Source: Streptomyces griseoflavus
GTDB lineage: Bacteria; Actinomycetota; Actinomycetes; Streptomycetales; Streptomycetaceae
DNA: 64,000 bases
Direction: 5' to 3'
Assembly: GCF_014649995.1 (NCBI RefSeq)
Contig: NZ_BMUC01000010.1
Span: 152,814 to 216,813, forward strand
Shown: positions 60,888 to 64,000 of the stretch, piece by piece
How positions within the stretch are numbered: position 1 is the first letter of the stretch
Layout of the letters: each line of letters begins with the position of its first letter
Notes under the pieces: model-generated
What the model was told of the DNA's origin: nothing
Seen by the model: the letters and a program-made list of their open reading frames with translations, nothing else
The model's database searches: none
Made by a program: the position numbers and the translations under genes

Positions 60888-61005
60888 GGCATCAGTCTGG
60901 TGGGTGGTGTGCCCCGTGACCACATGGGTAGGGGCGCGGAATACGCGACCGGCCGGCCGTGTTGTGCGGAGCCCGCCCCCCACACCAGGAAGAGGGAAAC
61001 ACGCC

Positions 61006-61401
61006 ATGAGCAGCACCGTGGAGCTCACCAAGGAGAACTTCGACCAGATGGTCACGGACAACGAGTTCGTGCTGATCGACTTCTGGGCGGCCTGGTGCGG
61101 ACCCTGCCGGCAGTTCGCACCCGTGTACGAGAAGGCGGCGGAGGAGAACCCGGACCTGGTGTTCGGCAAGGTGGACACCGAGGCGCAGCCGGAGCTGGCC
61201 GCGGCCTTCGGCATCCAGTCGATCCCCACGCTGATGATCGTGCGTGACCAGGTGGCCGTGTTCGCCCAGCCGGGTGCGCTTCCTGAGGCCGCGCTGACGG
61301 ATGTCATCGGGCAGGCCCGGAAGCTGGACATGGACGACGTGCGCAAGCAGATCGCCGAGCAGCAGGCGCAGCAGGGTCAGGCGCCCGACGCGAGCGCCTG
61401 A
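61006..61401 (+). CDS. trxA: thioredoxin
   Basis: A 131-aa thioredoxin with active site W30-C31-G-P-C34 and the cis-proline loop SIPTLMIVRDG-like SIPTLMIV. The C-terminal 25 residues (KQIAEQQAQQGQAPDASA) extend beyond the fold. The ATG at 61006 has AGGAAGAGGGA upstream. It diverges from the flavoprotein reductase at 60887. Confidence 0.93.
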   Translation: MSSTVELTKENFDQMVTDNEFVLIDFWAAWCGPCRQFAPVYEKAAEENPDLVFGKVDTEAQPELAAAFGIQSIPTLMIVRDQVAVFAQPGALPEAALTDVIGQARKLDMDDVRKQIAEQQAQQGQAPDASA

Positions 61402-61453
61402 CGCCGCACGCGCGGGGCTCGCGCTCACGGGCAGGGCCGCGGCGCCCGCGGTG

Positions 61454-62491
61454 TCAGCTGGACTCGCGCCGCACGACCGACGCCCCGAGCACCTTGTGCG
61501 CCTCGGGTGCCGCGGCCGGGTCGCGCACGGCGCGGTCGACCAGCTCGGCCAGTTCACGGCCGGTCGGCAGTTCGAGGTGGACGGTGCTCAGCCGGGGCCG
61601 CAGCAGCCTGCCCAGCATCAGGTTGTCGGCGCCGAGCACGGCCGTCTCCTCGGGGATGCGGACGCCCTCGTCCTGGAGCGCGCGCATCAGCAGCATCGCG
61701 TACTCGTCGTTGTACGTGAACACGGCGTCGAGGCCGAGACCGCGCCAGCGGGCCGCGAGCCGGGCGGCGGCTCCCTCGTCGTGGGCGAGCGGCAGTTCCA
61801 CGACGGTCGCGTCGGTCCCGCGCAGGGCGGCGCGCACACCGGCCAGACGGGGCGCGGAGAACGCCTCCAGGCCGGGCTCGCGCGGGACGACCACGCCGAT
61901 CCTGCGGCTGCCCCGCTCCAGGAGGTGCGCGCCGGCGCTGTGACCGACCACGTCGTGGTCCATGAGCAGGGCGTGCGCCCCCTCCACGGACTCGGGGCCG
62001 AGCGTGACGACGGCCCGCGCCCCGGAGCGCTTGAGCACCTCGACGCCGCGCGGGCCGAGTCCGGAACCGGGGACCAGCACCGCCACCGGCCGCAGTTCCG
62101 CCCAGGCACGGGCGGCCTCGTCGTCGTGCAGGCCGACGGTGCCGTACTGCACGACCGTGTAGTCGAGGCGTCCCAGGGCGGCCTGGAGGTCGTTGATGAA
62201 CTGGCTGTAGAGCGGGCCCACCGGGAACGCGGGCGCGGGCATCAGGACCATACGGCTGTGCCCGGCGCGCAGGCTGCGGGCCGCGGCGTGCGGCACGTAG
62301 CCGAGTTCCCTCGCGGCCTCGCGGACCCGGCGGCGGGTGGGTTCGCTGATCCGCACGGCACCGGCGTTGTTCAGGACGTAGGAGACGGTCGCGCGCGAGA
62401 CGCCGGCCAGGCGGGCCACATCGGCGCTCGTGGGGACGGAGCGCGTCGGTGCGGGGGACGCGGGCGCGGGCGGGTTCGATATCTGCACCAT
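61454..62491 (-). CDS. LacI-family transcriptional regulator
   Basis: A 345-aa LacI regulator with HTH (SADVARLAGVSRATVSYVLNN), hinge (AARSLRAGHSRMVL) and a sugar-binding-like domain. Target genes are not adjacent. The ATG at 62491 gives the expected N-terminus; an ATG at 62503 directly abuts AAGG and is less likely. TTGCAGAAGCGGTAA at 62506-62520, just upstream, is an imperfect palindrome that could be an autoregulatory site. Confidence 0.85.
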   Translation of the reverse strand: MVQISNPPAPASPAPTRSVPTSADVARLAGVSRATVSYVLNNAGAVRISEPTRRRVREAARELGYVPHAAARSLRAGHSRMVLMPAPAFPVGPLYSQFINDLQAALGRLDYTVVQYGTVGLHDDEAARAWAELRPVAVLVPGSGLGPRGVEVLKRSGARAVVTLGPESVEGAHALLMDHDVVGHSAGAHLLERGSRRIGVVVPREPGLEAFSAPRLAGVRAALRGTDATVVELPLAHDEGAAARLAARWRGLGLDAVFTYNDEYAMLLMRALQDEGVRIPEETAVLGADNLMLGRLLRPRLSTVHLELPTGRELAELVDRAVRDPAAAPEAHKVLGASVVRRESS

Positions 62492-62574
62492 GACGTACCG
62501 CATCCTTGCAGAAGCGGTAACGGCGCTGTGCGCCGGGTGAGTTGAGAATCCCGGCGGTGTGCGTGCCGGGTCCC

Positions 62575-63237
62575 TCAGTGCGCGGCGGCGGTGCCCGTGA
62601 CCCGGTCGACCAGATCGGTCCACGCGGCTTCCAGCCGCTCGGGCGCCATGCCGCACTGCCGGACCAGGTGGTGGACCAGGGCGGGGTCGAGCTGGGCCAT
62701 CAGCGTGTAGGCCAGGAGCTCGCAGTCCGCGTCCGGGGCCACCTCGCGCAGCAGCAGGGCGACGTGGTGGCGCAGCACCCGTCGCGGGGCCACGGTGTAG
62801 CGGCGTCCGGCGTCCGCCTCGGCGGCCAGTTGCAGTTCCAGTTCGTCCGCGGTGCGGCGGAGCATGGCGAGACCGAACGCCCGCAGCCGCTCGACCGGGG
62901 GCGCGCCCGGACCGAGCGGCGGGGGGCCGCTGAGGAATGCGGCCTGGAACTTCTTCTCGGAGTGGTCGAGCAGCGCGGTGAGCAGCCCGGTGCGGTCACC
63001 GAAGCGGCGGAAGACCGTCCCCTTGCCGACCCGGGCGGCCGCCGCGACCTCCTCCATGGTGACGCCGTCGGCCCCGCGCTCGGCGACGAGCAGCGCGGCG
63101 GCCTCCAGCAGGCGGGCGCGGTTGCGTGCGGCGTCGGCGCGCAGGCAGGGCTCGTCGGCGTCGGTGCCGAGCTGGAACAACTCCTGCGGCTCGACGGGCT
63201 CCTGGGGCTTCGGGACGGGCGGCGTCGCGGCGGACAT
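62575..63237 (-). CDS. TetR-family transcriptional regulator
   Basis: A 220-aa TetR regulator: HTH in LEAAALLVAERGADGVTMEEVAAAARVGKGTVFRRFGDR, and a helical effector domain. A 45-residue Pro/Glu-rich extension precedes the HTH, unusual but seen in some members. The ATG at 63237 is used. It is divergent from the FMN reductase gene with two palindromes in the shared region, so it likely represses that gene and itself. Confidence 0.86.
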   Translation of the reverse strand: MSAATPPVPKPQEPVEPQELFQLGTDADEPCLRADAARNRARLLEAAALLVAERGADGVTMEEVAAAARVGKGTVFRRFGDRTGLLTALLDHSEKKFQAAFLSGPPPLGPGAPPVERLRAFGLAMLRRTADELELQLAAEADAGRRYTVAPRRVLRHHVALLLREVAPDADCELLAYTLMAQLDPALVHHLVRQCGMAPERLEAAWTDLVDRVTGTAAAH

Positions 63238-63267
63238 GAAGCCAGCGTAAAGCATCGGGAAGAAACT

Positions 63268-63279
63268 GGACCGCGGTCC
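63268..63279. promoter_or_regulatory. perfect 12-bp TetR-type operator
   Basis: GGACCGCGGTCC is a perfect palindrome 30 bases upstream of the TetR start, resembling known TetR-family sites with GGACC half-sites. Confidence 0.7.
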
Positions 63280-63303
63280 GGTTGGAGTGCTACACATGTG
63301 AAG

Positions 63304-63317
63304 CGGACCCCGGTCCG
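63304..63317. promoter_or_regulatory. second TetR-type operator
   Basis: CGGACC-CC-GGTCCG has perfect 6-bp arms and shares the GGACC/GGTCC half-sites with the palindrome at 63268. It lies 41 bases upstream of the FMN reductase start. Confidence 0.7.
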
Positions 63318-63358
63318 GATCGTTGATACCGCGTTTTCAGCCCCCCAGGAGTTTCCTC

Positions 63359-63922
63359 ATGTCTGTTCGCATCCTCGCCCTCGTCGGCAGCCTTCGCTCC
63401 GGTTCGCACAACCGTCAGCTCGCCGAGGCCGCGGTCAAGCTCGCGCCCGCCGGCACCGACGTGGCCCTCTACGAGGGCCTGGCGGAGATCCCCTTCTACA
63501 ACGAGGACCTGGACGTCGAGGGCAGCGTCCCGGCCGCCGCCGCCAAGCTGCGCGAGGCCGCCGCCGGCGCCGACGCGCTGCTGCTCTTCACCCCCGAGTA
63601 CAACGGCACGATCCCGGCCGTCCTGAAGAACGCCATCGACTGGCTCTCCCGCCCGTTCGGCGCCGGCGCCATCGGCGGCAAGCCGGTCGTCGTCGTCGGC
63701 ACCGCCTTCGGCCAGTACGGCGGCGTCTGGGCGCAGGACGAGGCCCGCAAGGCCGTGGGCATCGCCGGCGGCAAGGTCATCGAGGACATCAAGCTGTCCA
63801 TCCCCGGCTCGGTGACCCGCTTCGCCGAGACCCACCCGGCGGACGACGCCGAGGTCACCGAGCAGCTGACCGACGTCATCAGCCGCCTGCAGCTCCTGCT
63901 CGACCAGCCGACGGCCGCCTGA
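63359..63922 (+). CDS. NADPH-dependent FMN reductase-family protein
   Basis: A 187-aa flavodoxin-fold reductase: ILALVGSLRSGSHNRQL (phosphate-binding loop), LLLFTPEYNGTIPAVLKNAIDWLSRP and the conserved VVGTAFGQYGG. It likely reduces FMN, quinones or chromate-like oxidants with NADPH. The ATG at 63359 has AGGAG seven bases upstream. Divergent TetR regulation suggests induction by an electrophile or quinone. Confidence 0.9.
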   Translation: MSVRILALVGSLRSGSHNRQLAEAAVKLAPAGTDVALYEGLAEIPFYNEDLDVEGSVPAAAAKLREAAAGADALLLFTPEYNGTIPAVLKNAIDWLSRPFGAGAIGGKPVVVVGTAFGQYGGVWAQDEARKAVGIAGGKVIEDIKLSIPGSVTRFAETHPADDAEVTEQLTDVISRLQLLLDQPTAA

Positions 63923-63927
63923 CCCGT

Positions 63928-63960
63928 CCCGGAGGGCCGCGGCACGCGGCCCGCTCCGGG
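63928..63960. terminator. hairpin terminator after the FMN reductase
   Basis: A GC-rich imperfect inverted repeat, CCCGGAG...CTCCGGG with inner GGCCGCG/CGCGGCC, starts a few bases beyond the stop codon. Confidence 0.5.
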
Positions 63961-64000
63961 CTCCCCCGCTCACGCCGCCGGCACGGCGCGGGCGGGCCCC

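Noticed and set aside
1-64000. CRISPR arrays, tRNA or rRNA genes, insertion sequences, integrase or phage genes
   Set aside because: None was seen. No regularly spaced repeats, tRNA-like TPsiC motifs, transposases or integrases could be found by eye.

Overview
The window is very GC-rich, codes in frames with GC-saturated third positions, uses many GTG and a few TTG starts, and carries a Streptomyces subtilisin inhibitor, an IdeR/DmdR-type iron box, a CebR-type operator and F420-type and mycothiol-era redox genes. Together these point to a Streptomyces chromosome. There are no rRNA or tRNA genes, CRISPR arrays or insertion sequences that I can see; it reads as ordinary chromosomal housekeeping and accessory metabolism plus several decayed genes.

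Left part (1-16 kb): a flavodoxin-fold reductase; a three-gene block of a haem-oxygenase-like diiron protein, an Mtq2/HemK-like methyltransferase and a CDGSH [2Fe-2S] protein; a subtilisin inhibitor with an unusual reactive site; an alpha/beta hydrolase; a lactate 2-monooxygenase-like flavoprotein; a membrane-anchored sigma-factor-like protein ending in a ricin-type lectin domain; a Fic-like toxin/antitoxin pair with its operator; a GH9 cellulase under a perfect CebR box; a PAS/GAF/PP2C/ATPase regulator; a flavoprotein; and the relic of a LysE-type exporter.

Middle (15-36 kb): a deazaflavin-type oxidoreductase, a cation efflux protein, a glutathionyl-hydroquinone-reductase-like protein, small membrane and stress proteins (DUF4235, STAS, DUF4230, VanZ), PHP and HAD enzymes, two FUSC-type exporters, an epimerase, a ROK repressor divergent from a FusB-like FBP protein, an iron-boxed DUF2470 protein, a TetR divergent from a CYP102-like P450, a SigJ-type sigma factor translationally coupled to a PIG-L deacetylase, and a proline-iminopeptidase-like hydrolase.

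The best integrated unit is at 36.5-51 kb. It is a complete L-rhamnose system: the LacI-type regulator rhaR, mutarotase rhaM and ABC importer rhaSTPQ on the minus strand, diverging from rhaI, a fused aldolase/dehydrogenase and rhaB on the plus strand, followed by lutABC. The aldolase releases lactaldehyde, the fused dehydrogenase should make L-lactate, and LutABC should oxidise that to pyruvate. Three operator-like inverted repeats sit in the divergent promoter region, and a frameshifted relic of a secreted protein sits between rhaM and rhaR.

Right part (51-64 kb): a MoxR ATPase/VWA pair; a cupin; a threonine-dehydratase-like enzyme coupled to a DauR/YheO-type regulator; two overlapping MarR-like genes with a palindromic operator; a TPR protein; a PepSY membrane protein; peptide deformylase; a mercuric-reductase-like flavoprotein; thioredoxin; a LacI regulator; and a TetR divergent from an NADPH-dependent FMN reductase with two palindromes between them. 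Nothing here is a clear-cut new defence or mobile system; the most unusual items are the sigma/lectin fusion, the HDO-methyltransferase-CDGSH block, the inhibitor with Gln at P1, and the two gene relics.
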